Source: Ruegeria_C sp041537905
GTDB lineage: Bacteria > Pseudomonadota > Alphaproteobacteria > Rhodobacterales > Rhodobacteraceae
Direction: 5' to 3'
Assembly (NCBI RefSeq): GCF_041537905.1
Contig: NZ_JBGRUO010000005.1
Location: forward strand, 124,001 to 188,000
Length of the DNA: 64,000 nucleotides
Made by a program: the position numbers and the translations under genes. The notes beneath the pieces were generated by a model, which searched no databases, had not been told where the DNA came from, and worked only from the letters and a program-made list of their open reading frames with translations. Positions 17,410 through 26,159 of this stretch are shown piece after piece (positions within the stretch are counted from its first letter, which is position 1; every line of letters starts with the position of its first letter).

Positions 17410-18375
17410 TCAGCGCTCTTTGGAGTAGGGTTCGCCACCGGCCAGCGGCGGTACGGCGCGGCCCACGAGGCCCGCCAGGATCACCACGGTCAGGATATAG
17501 GGCAGCGCATCCATGAACTGGACCGGGATCACGAAGTTTCCGATCTCGATATTCTGGTAGCGCAGCGCGACCGCTTGCAGCACGCCAAACAGCAGGCAGG
17601 TCCACATGGCGGGCCAGGGCTTCCACTTGGCAAAGATCAGCGCGGCCAGCGCGATGAAACCGCGCCCGGCGGTCATGTCCTTGACGAAGCCCGCCTGCAA
17701 TGCCGTGGCCAGATAGGCACCCGCCAACCCACAAAGCACGCCGCAGATGATCACGGCCATATAGCGCAGCCGCGTGACCGAGATACCGGCGGTATCCACC
17801 GCGGCGGGGTTTTCGCCCACCGCGCGCAGGCGCAGGCCAAAGCGGGTGCGGTAGAGCACCCACCAGGTCAGCGGCACAATCAGCACAGCGACATAGACCA
17901 GCAGGAACTGACCCGAGATCAGCTCGTGGTAGATCGGGCCAAGGATGGGTACATTCCTCAGCGTCTCGGACAGCGGCAAGGTCACCGATTCAAACCGCCC
18001 TGCTCCGGTCAGCGATGGGGTACGCCCGCCTTGTTCGAACCAATGCTGGGCCACCAACACGGTCATGCCGGCGGCAAGGAAATTGATCGCAACGCCCGAG
18101 ATCAGCTGATTGCCGCGGAAGGTGATCGAGGCCAAGCCGTGGATCAGTGACAGCGCCACCGACGCGGCGATGCCCGCCAGCAGTCCCACCCAGACAGAGC
18201 CGGACATATAGGCGATGGCGGCGGAGAAAAACGCGGCGACCAGCATCTTGCCTTCCAGACCGATATCAATCACGCCTGCGCGTTCGGAAAACAGCCCCGC
18301 CAGACAGGCCAGCAGCAACGGCGTGGCGAGACGTACGGAAGAATCGAGCACCTGAAGAATGTCGAGAAAATCCAT
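17410..18375 (-). CDS. nucleoside ABC transporter permease (second subunit)
   Basis: 321-residue inner-membrane permease of the BPD_transp_2 (RbsC/NupQ-like) family with multiple hydrophobic segments. The motifs GVIDIGLEGKML near the N-terminus and GRGFIALAALIFAKWKPW are typical of the nucleoside importer YufQ/NupQ type. Its start overlaps the preceding permease stop (TGATG). Together with the genes at 18375-21013 it forms a nucleoside importer lacking only the substrate-binding lipoprotein in this window. Confidence 0.88.
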   Translation of the reverse strand: MDFLDILQVLDSSVRLATPLLLACLAGLFSERAGVIDIGLEGKMLVAAFFSAAIAYMSGSVWVGLLAGIAASVALSLIHGLASITFRGNQLISGVAINFLAAGMTVLVAQHWFEQGGRTPSLTGAGRFESVTLPLSETLRNVPILGPIYHELISGQFLLVYVAVLIVPLTWWVLYRTRFGLRLRAVGENPAAVDTAGISVTRLRYMAVIICGVLCGLAGAYLATALQAGFVKDMTAGRGFIALAALIFAKWKPWPAMWTCLLFGVLQAVALRYQNIEIGNFVIPVQFMDALPYILTVVILAGLVGRAVPPLAGGEPYSKER

Positions 18376-19469
18376 CACGAGTTCCCCCGGCGCAGCATCG
18401 CAAAGAGCGATTCAAGAGGCATTCGGACCATGTTGTCGAGCGCTCCGGTGAACATAATCACCAGCGCTTGGATCACGACGATCAACTCGCGCGGAATATC
18501 GGTCCAGAGCGCCAGCTCCGCGCCGCCCTGATAAAGGAAGCCGAACAACAGCGCCGCCAACAGCACTCCAAACGGGTGGTTGCGGCCCATCAGCGCTACT
18601 GCGATCCCGATGAAACCGGCGCCTTCGACCGAGTTCAGGACCAGCCGCTCCGCCTCGCCCATGGTGGTGTTGATCGACATCATCCCTGCCAACGCGCCCG
18701 AGATCAGCATGGCGATCACGATGGTGCGTTTGGGGTGGATGCCGGCATAATTCGCCGCCGTTTCGGACTGGCCAAAGCTGCGGATCTCATAGCCCAGCTT
18801 GGTGCGCCAGATCAGCAGCCAGACCAACACGCAGGCGATCAGGGCCAGGAAAAAGGTCACATTTGCAGGTGCCCCCCGGAAGAGCGGGGTGTCGGCGGTC
18901 GAAAAGAGGGCCTGGAAGGTCGGAAGATGCGTTGCTTCGGGAAACGGGCCCGAGGCCGGGTCCATCGCGCCTGCCGGGCGCAGCAGATTTACCAGCACGT
19001 AGTTCAGCAGGGCGGCGGCGATGAAGTTGAACATGATCGTGGTGATCACGATATGGCTGCCGCGTTCGGCCTGCAGATAGGCCGGGATAAAGGCCCAGAG
19101 CGCCCCGAACAGCCCCGCCGCGACCGTCGCCCCGATCAGGGCGATCGACCAATGCGGCCATGGGATATAGAGGCAGACCAGCGCCACGCCGAGGCCTGCG
19201 ACAATCGCCTGCCCCTCACCGCCGATATTAAACAGCCGCGCGTGAAAGGCGACGGCAACTGCAAGCCCGGTAAAGATGAAATTGGTGGCGTAATAAAGCG
19301 TATAGCCCCAGCCCGAGGACCGCATCAGCGAGCCCTCGACCATCAGCTTGAAGGCAGCGATCGGGTTTTCTCCGATGGCCAGCACCACCAGCGCCGACAG
19401 CAATCCCGCCAGAAGCAGGCTGATCAGCGGGATCAGAACGACATCTGCCCAATGTGGCAAGGTCCTCAT
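18375..19469 (-). CDS. nucleoside ABC transporter permease (first subunit)
   Basis: 364-residue permease of the same BPD_transp_2 family, NupP/YufP-like. It has about nine hydrophobic segments, the FNIGGEGQAIVAGLG motif (equivalent to the GLEGKM motif of its partner) and GAGFIGIAVALMGRNHPFG. ATG overlaps the ATPase stop. It is one half of the transmembrane channel for nucleosides. Confidence 0.88.
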   Translation of the reverse strand: MRTLPHWADVVLIPLISLLLAGLLSALVVLAIGENPIAAFKLMVEGSLMRSSGWGYTLYYATNFIFTGLAVAVAFHARLFNIGGEGQAIVAGLGVALVCLYIPWPHWSIALIGATVAAGLFGALWAFIPAYLQAERGSHIVITTIMFNFIAAALLNYVLVNLLRPAGAMDPASGPFPEATHLPTFQALFSTADTPLFRGAPANVTFFLALIACVLVWLLIWRTKLGYEIRSFGQSETAANYAGIHPKRTIVIAMLISGALAGMMSINTTMGEAERLVLNSVEGAGFIGIAVALMGRNHPFGVLLAALLFGFLYQGGAELALWTDIPRELIVVIQALVIMFTGALDNMVRMPLESLFAMLRRGNS

Positions 19470-21013
19470 GCGGCGTCCTCCCCTGTGACGCCCGCCATCA
19501 GCAGGCCCAACTCGCGTTCATCGGTGGCGGCGGCGTCACGCTCGCCCATTATATGGCCGTCAAACATCACCGCGACCCGGTCGGCCAGCGACAGGATCTC
19601 TTCCAGTTCGACACTGACCAGCAGGATCGCCTTGCCCTGATCGCGCAGCGCTACGATCTGTTGGTGAATGAATTCGATGGCACCGATATCGACGCCCCGT
19701 GTCGGCTGGCCGATCATCAGCAAATCCGGGTTGCGCTCGATCTCGCGGGCCAGCACGATCTTCTGCTGGTTGCCGCCTGAAAAGCTCTTTGCAGCAAGGC
19801 GCGGATTGGGCGGGCGCACGTCGAAGCGCCCCATCATTTCATGGGCCTCTTCGAGAATGGCCGCGTTTTTCATGAATGGACCCGAGGTCCAGCGCGCATC
19901 ATGGTGGTAGCCAAAGACCGAGTTTTCCCAGGCGCTGAAATTCATGATCAGTGCCTCGCGGTGGCGGTCTTCTGGCACGTGGGCGATATGTTCGGCGCGT
20001 CGCGCCCGCCCGTCAGAGCCCGAGCCCGTCAGCGGCAGCGCCTTGCCGTTCAGTCGTACGGTGCCTTCGCCGGGGCGCATGCCGCCCAGAACCTCAAGCA
20101 GCTCGGATTGACCGTTGCCCGCGACGCCCGCAATGCCCACGATTTCACCGGCGCGCACGGTCAGGTCGATGCCCTTGACGCGCTCGACGCCACTGCCATC
20201 CACGACGCGCAGCTTTTCGACCTCAAGGATGGGTTTGCCCGGCTGGGCCGGCATCTTGTCGACCCGCAGCAGAACCTTGCGACCCACCATCAACTCGGCC
20301 AGATGTTCGGGATTGGTTTCAGAGGTCGTGACGGTGGCTGTCATCTCGCCGCGCCGCATCACGCTGACCGTGTCGGTATATTCCATGATCTCACGCAGTT
20401 TATGCGTGATCAGGATGATGGTTTTGCCCTCCGAGCGCAGCCGGTCGAGGATACGGAACAACTGATCGGCCTCGGACGGGGTCAGCACGCCGGTAGGCTC
20501 ATCAAGGATCAGGATCTGCGCTTGCCGATAGAGCGCCTTGAGGATCTCCACACGCTGCTGGTGGCCGACGCTGAGGTTTTCGGTCACCGCATCGGGGTCG
20601 ACATTCAGCTCATATTCCTTGGCCAGATGCTGTAACTCGTCCCGTGCCTTGGCCAGCGAGGGTCGCAGCAACCCACCATCCTCTGCCCCCAGAACGATGT
20701 TTTCCAACACGGTGAAGTTCTCGACCAGCTTGAAATGCTGGAACACCATGCCGATGCCCGAAGCGATGGCGGCCTGGCTGTCGGGGATGTCGGTCTTGGT
20801 GCCGTTGATCCAGACCTCGCCTTTGTCGGCCTTGTAGAACCCGTAAAGGATGCTCATCAGAGTGGATTTTCCGGCGCCGTTTTCGCCGATGATCCCATGG
20901 ATCGACCCGGGGCGGACCGAGATCGAGATATCCTTATTGGCCTGAACCGGGCCGAAGGCCTTGGAAATCCCACGAAGTTCGATGGCGGGGGGCTGGGTGT
21001 CGCTGGCTGCCAT
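19466..21013 (-). CDS. nucleoside ABC transporter ATP-binding protein (two ABC domains)
   Basis: About 515 residues with two fused ATPase domains, as in RbsA/NupO-type importers. The first domain has Walker A GENGAGKST, signature LSVGHQQR and Walker B LILDEPTGVLTP. The second has the degenerate Walker A GVAGNGQSE, signature FSGGNQQK and LMIGQPTRGVD. It is the first gene of the minus-strand nucleoside/deoxyribose operon. The ATG at 21013 is preferred over an in-frame TTG at 21040, although no strong ribosome binding site is seen. Confidence 0.9.
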   Translation of the reverse strand: MAASDTQPPAIELRGISKAFGPVQANKDISISVRPGSIHGIIGENGAGKSTLMSILYGFYKADKGEVWINGTKTDIPDSQAAIASGIGMVFQHFKLVENFTVLENIVLGAEDGGLLRPSLAKARDELQHLAKEYELNVDPDAVTENLSVGHQQRVEILKALYRQAQILILDEPTGVLTPSEADQLFRILDRLRSEGKTIILITHKLREIMEYTDTVSVMRRGEMTATVTTSETNPEHLAELMVGRKVLLRVDKMPAQPGKPILEVEKLRVVDGSGVERVKGIDLTVRAGEIVGIAGVAGNGQSELLEVLGGMRPGEGTVRLNGKALPLTGSGSDGRARRAEHIAHVPEDRHREALIMNFSAWENSVFGYHHDARWTSGPFMKNAAILEEAHEMMGRFDVRPPNPRLAAKSFSGGNQQKIVLAREIERNPDLLMIGQPTRGVDIGAIEFIHQQIVALRDQGKAILLVSVELEEILSLADRVAVMFDGHIMGERDAAATDERELGLLMAGVTGEDAA

Positions 21014-21239
21014 GTCAGATACAGCCCCGCCGCGTTGCAATCACTGTCATAATGTCCTCACTGTTGGCCCGTGGGCTCCATTATGACTGGCATTCGTAGG
21101 GCGCACGACGATTCGACGCAATGAATTTTAATTCACATGCAGCATATTTTCCCACGCGACGGGGTCCTGCGCCATTGCTTTGACCATCGACCGGGGCAGA
21201 TCACACGCGCCGCCGCGCCGCCCGCGTCGAAGGATTTGG

Positions 21240-21689
21240 CTATTTGCCGGATAGCCAGTATGCGATCCCGAGCGCCAGCGCCAATCCGGCATAGGCAGCA
21301 ATATGGCCTGGGTCCATTTGCTTGTAGTCGAAGGTGATGACCTTACGCGCAATCGCCATCAGCCCCGTAGCGACAACCAACCTTACATGGATGACGTTGG
21401 ACGTCAGATAAAGCGCGGCGTTGGTATAGACTTCGATAGCGATCAGAACGGACAAGACCGCGCCCAGCACGACCAGCAGGTCCTCGCCCTCGACAAGCAA
21501 TGCCGGCGTCTCAATGACCCGAACCCCAAACGTATAAAACGCATCCAGGATCGTCCAGGCAATCACCAGAACCATGAGAATGGAGAGTGCGCGTGTCAGC
21601 TGGCGGATGACCACGTTTGAGACGCGGATTACCGGATCTTCGTGTTCTGGGTCCAGTTCGATATGGAACTCTTGATCATCGCTCGACAT
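21240..21689 (-). CDS. psiE: PsiE-family membrane protein
   Basis: 149-residue integral membrane protein with four predicted hydrophobic helices and an acidic N-terminus. It matches the phosphate-starvation-inducible PsiE family (IRQLTRALSILMVLVIAWTI, IEVYTNAALYL, RKVITFDYKQ). The function is unknown even in E. coli. It stands alone; no convincing Pho box was found upstream. About 225 bases separate it from the nucleoside transporter gene. Confidence 0.8.
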   Translation of the reverse strand: MSSDDQEFHIELDPEHEDPVIRVSNVVIRQLTRALSILMVLVIAWTILDAFYTFGVRVIETPALLVEGEDLLVVLGAVLSVLIAIEVYTNAALYLTSNVIHVRLVVATGLMAIARKVITFDYKQMDPGHIAAYAGLALALGIAYWLSGK

Positions 21690-21940
21690 TCATGTTTCCC
21701 GTTCAGCTAGTTCTTCGGTGCAAGTCTCTATTCGCATATCACAACTTGAGGATGTTGCTTGTGCCGCCGCTTCAGATACCGGACCGGTGTGTTATTTCGG
21801 ACCCTGCTGCACATGGATCGCCGCTTCGTTTAAACAGTTTCAGGTGCGCCACACTTGGACTTAACCGGGGGACCTTTTTTTGACCCCGACAAACGGATAG
21901 GTCATGATTTGCGAAACATAGCACCCATAGGCGCACACGA

Positions 21941-23218
21941 ATGACAAACGATCAGGCTCAGGTTGAAAAGCGCAACTTTCCGATCATGACCGGCCAAAGT
22001 ACGGTAGCGCAGGCGGCCTGGACCATGGCCAGCCCGTCAATTGTGCTGACTTTTCTGGCCGTGGCGCTGAATCTACCCGTGCTTTTTGTTGGTGCGATGG
22101 TAACGGTTCGGCAATGTGCCGGAACGCTGGTGGATATTTTCCTCTATGATCCCATCACCCGGATCAGGAACCGCAAGCTGATGCTGTCGTTGACCGATAT
22201 CGCGCTCGGGACCTGTTACATTGTCGCGGTTGTGGCCGCGCTGCTGGGGTCAGAGGTGGTCATCATGGTGACCTTTGCCATCGTGATCTTCGTGTTGGGT
22301 CTGGTCGACGAAGTCCAAACCTTGATGCTGACAGATTTCATTGGTGACAATCTGCGCTCGAAGGCACGGATGAGGATGAAATATGCGCAGTTGGCACTTG
22401 GCGGCGGGATTGCCATCGCGCTGACTTTGATCGCTCATGAACTGACCAAGGAATTGCCACCGTTGCACCGGCATTCAACCGTCATCTCGATCGCTATCGG
22501 CTGTTTCATCATCGCTGGGCTGGTCACGCTGGCGGTACGTGACATGGGCGCGGGGGTGCAGCGGGATGTGGCTCCGATCCGCTCGCCGATCACCGCGCTC
22601 AAAGACTATGTTTTCAACGCCTTGGACATGCTGAAACAACCCTGGTTCGTGAAGTTCATGAGCCTGCGGATACTCTATGTCGTTACCGTCATGTCGGTGC
22701 CCTTCTTCGCGCTGCTCACGGCGGAGACGCACAAGCACTCGGACAAGGGGCTGACCGCGCTGATCATCTCGACCGCGGCCGGAGCGGTCGTGTCGGGCCC
22801 GCTCTGGAGGATGCTCAATACGCTGTCGCATCGGACAGTGATGGTTGCAAGCACGCTTATGGTGGCAGCGACGGGTGTCGTACTCATCACCGCACATTTC
22901 ACGGGCATGAACCATAACGTCAATCTGCACGCGGCGGCCATGTTCGTCATTACGGTGGCGGTGAACGGCCTGAGCACGGTGCGCGGGCTGTATTATATGG
23001 ACCTCGCACCCAAGGATCAGCGGATCAGGGGTGTGGCGGTATCGCGCAGCCTGAGTCGACTAACCTCCATTGTCGTCTCCGCTTCGCTGGCGGGGATCGC
23101 GCATCTGCATGAGACCGTCTGGGCGCTGGTTCTGATCGTTGGCTTCAGCATCCTGTCGGCACTTGTCAGCTACATGGTGGTGCGCCCGGAAGACCGGACG
23201 CACGAGGCTTCGGCCTGA
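21941..23218 (+). CDS. MFS-like membrane transporter
   Basis: 425-residue polytopic membrane protein with about 11-12 hydrophobic segments and a charged cytoplasmic loop near residues 210-235; the overall pattern is that of the major facilitator superfamily. An unusual feature is the conserved-looking FIGDNLRSKARMRMKYAQLALG segment between helices. No substrate can be assigned. It has no operon partner, is divergent from psiE and convergent with ugpC. No strong ribosome binding site precedes the ATG at 21941. Confidence 0.7.
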   Translation: MTNDQAQVEKRNFPIMTGQSTVAQAAWTMASPSIVLTFLAVALNLPVLFVGAMVTVRQCAGTLVDIFLYDPITRIRNRKLMLSLTDIALGTCYIVAVVAALLGSEVVIMVTFAIVIFVLGLVDEVQTLMLTDFIGDNLRSKARMRMKYAQLALGGGIAIALTLIAHELTKELPPLHRHSTVISIAIGCFIIAGLVTLAVRDMGAGVQRDVAPIRSPITALKDYVFNALDMLKQPWFVKFMSLRILYVVTVMSVPFFALLTAETHKHSDKGLTALIISTAAGAVVSGPLWRMLNTLSHRTVMVASTLMVAATGVVLITAHFTGMNHNVNLHAAAMFVITVAVNGLSTVRGLYYMDLAPKDQRIRGVAVSRSLSRLTSIVVSASLAGIAHLHETVWALVLIVGFSILSALVSYMVVRPEDRTHEASA

Positions 23219-23221
23219 GGC

Positions 23222-23237
23222 CCAGCACTGGTGCTGG
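23222..23237. terminator. hairpin between convergent genes
   Basis: CCAGCAC-TG-GTGCTGG forms a 7-bp inverted repeat in the 21-base gap between the stops of the MFS gene and ugpC. The position suits a bidirectional terminator, but there is no T-tract on either side. Confidence 0.4.
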
Positions 23238-23239
23238 AT

Positions 23240-24289
23240 TCAGATCCGGAAGCCGTCGTCGCGCGAAAAGAAATGCACCGCGCCGGGGTTGATGCCCACC
23301 GGAATAGTGCCGGTTGCGGCCTCGTGATCCTTGCTGACGCTGACTGAGAACGCCTGCCCGCCCAGCGTGCCATGCAACAGCCGTTGCGCGCCAAGTTCCT
23401 CGACGATTTGCACATCGAAGGGTGTGGATCCTTCGCCCAGCGTCAGATCCTCGGGACGGATGCCGACCAGAATCGGACCAGAGGATGATGCAGGCGCGGC
23501 CACCGGCAGCTCCAGCCCCTCATCCAGCGTCACATGTTTGTCGCTGCCGACTGTGGCGTTCAGCACATTCATCGGCGGCGCGCCCATGAAGCTGGCGACA
23601 AAGGTCGAGGCGGGTGCGTTGTAGATCTCCTTTGGGGTGCCGATTTGTTCGATCCGGCCGCCGTTTAGGACGATGATCCGGTCCGCCATGGTCATCGCCT
23701 CGACCTGATCATGGGTCACATAAACTGCCGTGGTGCCTAGGCGGCGCTGCAGCGCACGCACCTCGATCCGCATCTGGTTGCGTAACTTGGCGTCCAGATT
23801 AGACAGCGGTTCGTCGAACAGGAACAGATCCGGCTGACGCACGATGGCGCGGCCCATCGCCACTCGCTGCCGCTGCCCGCCTGACAACTGACTGGGCCGC
23901 CGGTCGAGATAGTCGGTCAGGTTCAGCATCTTTGCCGCTTCCTGAACCTTGGCATCGATTTCGGCCTTTGGGAGCCCGCGGTTCTTGAGGCCGTAACCCA
24001 TGTTTTTGGAGACCGTCATATGCGGATAAAGCGCATAATTCTGGAACACCATAGCGATGTTGCGATCAGCGGGGTCGACATCATTGACCACCCGGTCGCC
24101 GATCCTGAGCGTGCCTTCGGTGATCTCCTCAAGCCCCGCGACCATCCGCAGAAGGGTGGATTTGCCGCAACCCGACGGGCCGACCAGCACCACGAACTCA
24201 CCGTCCTGAATGACGAAGCTGCAGGTTTGAACGGCCTCGAACCCGTTCGGGTAAACTTTGTGAATGCCCTCAAGTGCAACCTGGGCCAT
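23240..24289 (-). CDS. ugpC: glycerol-3-phosphate ABC transporter ATP-binding protein
   Basis: 349-residue ATPase of the UgpC/MalK family. Walker A is GPSGCGKST, the Q-loop is FQNYALYPHM, the signature is LSGGQRQR and Walker B is LFLFDEPLSNLD. A C-terminal TOBE/MalK-type regulatory domain follows. It energises import of sn-glycerol-3-phosphate through UgpA/UgpE. It is the last gene of ugpBAEC. Confidence 0.9.
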   Translation of the reverse strand: MAQVALEGIHKVYPNGFEAVQTCSFVIQDGEFVVLVGPSGCGKSTLLRMVAGLEEITEGTLRIGDRVVNDVDPADRNIAMVFQNYALYPHMTVSKNMGYGLKNRGLPKAEIDAKVQEAAKMLNLTDYLDRRPSQLSGGQRQRVAMGRAIVRQPDLFLFDEPLSNLDAKLRNQMRIEVRALQRRLGTTAVYVTHDQVEAMTMADRIIVLNGGRIEQIGTPKEIYNAPASTFVASFMGAPPMNVLNATVGSDKHVTLDEGLELPVAAPASSSGPILVGIRPEDLTLGEGSTPFDVQIVEELGAQRLLHGTLGGQAFSVSVSKDHEAATGTIPVGINPGAVHFFSRDDGFRI

Positions 24290-24300
24290 ATGCGTATTCC

Positions 24301-25197
24301 TTATTTGTCAGATTCCGTGAGGCCCTTGACGAACCAGCTCTGGAAGAAGATCACGATCAGCACCGGTGGCAACATGGCGACGATCGCCAGCGCCAGCGCC
24401 TGCCCGTGTTCGGGGATCGCGGCGTCGGAATAGGTCAGAACGATCTGCTTGATCCCGCGCACCAGCGTAAAGAGCGACTCATCGGTGGTGATCAGGGTCG
24501 GCCACAGATACTGGTTCCAGCCAAAGACGAACATGATTATGAAGATCGCGGCAATCATCGTCCGCGACAGCGGCACCAGAATGTCGATGAAGAACTTCAC
24601 CGGCCCTGCCCCGTCGATGCGTGCGGCCTCGACCAATTCTTCGGGCACCGCGCGGAAGAACTGGCGGAAGAAAAACGTGCCGGTTGCTGACGCGATCAGC
24701 GGTACGATCAGCCCGGAATAGGTGTTTGCCATGCCCAGCCGCTGGATCGCCTCATATGACGGTAGTATGCGCACTTCGAGCGGCAAAAGCAGCGTCGTGA
24801 AGATGATCCAGAAGGCGAAGGTCGCAAAGCGCAGCCGGAAATAGACGATCGCATAGGCCGCCATCATCGAGATGATGATCTTGCCGACCGCAAAGCCGAT
24901 GCCAAGGATGAAGGAGTTTTTCAGCATCACCATGCCATCGACGGTTTTGGTGAAGCCACCCTTTTCAAGCAGCGCCTTTTCGAAGTTGGTGCCAAGCTGG
25001 TCGCCAAAAGTCAGTGCCAGCCCCTCACGGTGGATTGTGACCGGGTCATAGCTGGCCGTGACGAAGGCATAAACCAGCGGCATCAGCATCAGCAGCGATC
25101 CTGCGATTAGCACCAGATGATCGAAAACCGCGCTCCACTTGAACCGCAACCGCGTCGGGGTGGGCTGGGCAATTTGGGTCTGTGTCAGATCAGCCAT
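24301..25197 (-). CDS. ugpE: glycerol-3-phosphate ABC transporter permease UgpE
   Basis: 298-residue inner-membrane permease with six hydrophobic segments. The cytoplasmic EAA loop (EELVEAARIDGAGPVKFFIDILVP) contacts UgpC. The N-terminal periplasmic region YDPVTIHREGLALTFGDQ resembles UgpE. The ATG at 25197 is preferred because AGG lies six bases upstream; a GTG at 25209 would overlap the ugpA stop. Confidence 0.88.
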   Translation of the reverse strand: MADLTQTQIAQPTPTRLRFKWSAVFDHLVLIAGSLLMLMPLVYAFVTASYDPVTIHREGLALTFGDQLGTNFEKALLEKGGFTKTVDGMVMLKNSFILGIGFAVGKIIISMMAAYAIVYFRLRFATFAFWIIFTTLLLPLEVRILPSYEAIQRLGMANTYSGLIVPLIASATGTFFFRQFFRAVPEELVEAARIDGAGPVKFFIDILVPLSRTMIAAIFIIMFVFGWNQYLWPTLITTDESLFTLVRGIKQIVLTYSDAAIPEHGQALALAIVAMLPPVLIVIFFQSWFVKGLTESDK

Positions 25198-25205
25198 GTC
25201 TTGCC

Positions 25206-26087
25206 TCACGTATAATGAATGCGCCGCTCGATCAGGCGAAACTGGAATATTGTCAGAACAAGAACCAGCACCATCAGGACCACGGATTGTGCCGAAGAAC
25301 CGCCAAGGTCATTGCCCCGGAACCCGTCCAGATAGACCTTGTAGACCAATGTCATCGGGTTTGCGCCGGGCTCGCCTTTCATCATCGTGTCGATGATGCC
25401 AAACGTATCGAACATCGCATAGGTGATGTTGATGATCAGCAGGAAGAACGCGGTCGGCGCCAGCAGCGGAAAGGTCACATCCCAGAACCGCCGGACACCG
25501 GAATTGTTGTCGATCAACGCCGCCTCGCGCACCGAACGCGGGATCGACTGCAGACCGGACAGGAAGAAGATGAAGTTGACCGGAATCTGTTTCCAGACCG
25601 CGACAATGATCATCGCGGTTGCGGTGTCGAAATAATCCACACCCAGTTTGAAATCCCAGCCGAAAAACCCAAAGAAACGGGTCAGCGGACCGTGGCTCTG
25701 ATCGAAGAACATGATGCCCAGAAACCCGGCCACTGGCGGCGCGATGGCGTATACCCACATCAGCAGCGTCCGATAGGTCTTGGCCCCGCGCAAAACGTTG
25801 TCGGCCTTCACTGCCAGAAGAAGAGCGATCGATAGCGACAGGAAAGTCACGATGGCTGTGAAATACACCGTAAACCAAGCCACCTTGCGGTATTCGACAG
25901 ACTGCGCGATGTCGGTATAGTTCTCGGCCCCCACAAAAGTCGAGCCGAAACCAAACGGATCCTGCAGATAGAACGAGGATTGTATCGCCCAGGCTGCAGG
26001 CCAGTAGAAAAACACAACAATAATGGAAAGCTGTGGCACCAATAGCAGGATGGGCAGCCACGGATTGGTGAAACCGGCTCGCTTCAC
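25206..26087 (-). CDS. ugpA: glycerol-3-phosphate ABC transporter permease UgpA
   Basis: 293-residue permease, partner of UgpE. The N-terminus (LPILLLVPQLSIIVVFFYWP, then QDPFGFGSTFVGAENY) closely follows UgpA. The EAA loop is PRSVREAALIDNNSGVRRFW. It starts 72 bases after the ugpB stop, behind a GC-rich hairpin that may limit its expression relative to ugpB. Confidence 0.88.
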   Translation of the reverse strand: MKRAGFTNPWLPILLLVPQLSIIVVFFYWPAAWAIQSSFYLQDPFGFGSTFVGAENYTDIAQSVEYRKVAWFTVYFTAIVTFLSLSIALLLAVKADNVLRGAKTYRTLLMWVYAIAPPVAGFLGIMFFDQSHGPLTRFFGFFGWDFKLGVDYFDTATAMIIVAVWKQIPVNFIFFLSGLQSIPRSVREAALIDNNSGVRRFWDVTFPLLAPTAFFLLIINITYAMFDTFGIIDTMMKGEPGANPMTLVYKVYLDGFRGNDLGGSSAQSVVLMVLVLVLTIFQFRLIERRIHYT

Positions 26088-26112
26088 AGGCGTATTCCTT
26101 TGAATTGCGCCA

Positions 26113-26134
26113 GCGGCCGCTTGGATACGGCCGC
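26113..26134 (-). other. intercistronic hairpin ugpB/ugpA
   Basis: CGGCCGC and GCGGCCG arms of 7 bp (26128-26134 and 26113-26119 on the plus strand) enclose an 8-base loop in the ugpB-ugpA gap. Such hairpins after binding-protein genes often stabilise the upstream mRNA or attenuate downstream expression. No T-run follows. Confidence 0.4.
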
Positions 26135-26159
26135 CGGTCGTATTTGAGTCAAAAGCGCG

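Noticed and set aside
18147..19640. 497-codon plus-strand open frame
   Set aside because: It is antisense to the two ABC permeases; the Arg/Gln/His-rich translation is typical of a GC-rich shadow frame.
21041..21062. CTGTCATAATGTCCTCACT upstream of the nucleoside transporter gene, resembling a Pho box
   Set aside because: Only the first half matches the CTGTCAT repeat, the second half is poor, and it is in front of nucleoside genes, so chance is the better explanation.
21128..21352. 74-codon minus-strand frame overlapping the end of psiE
   Set aside because: Shadow of the psiE reading frame; no independent start signal or homology.
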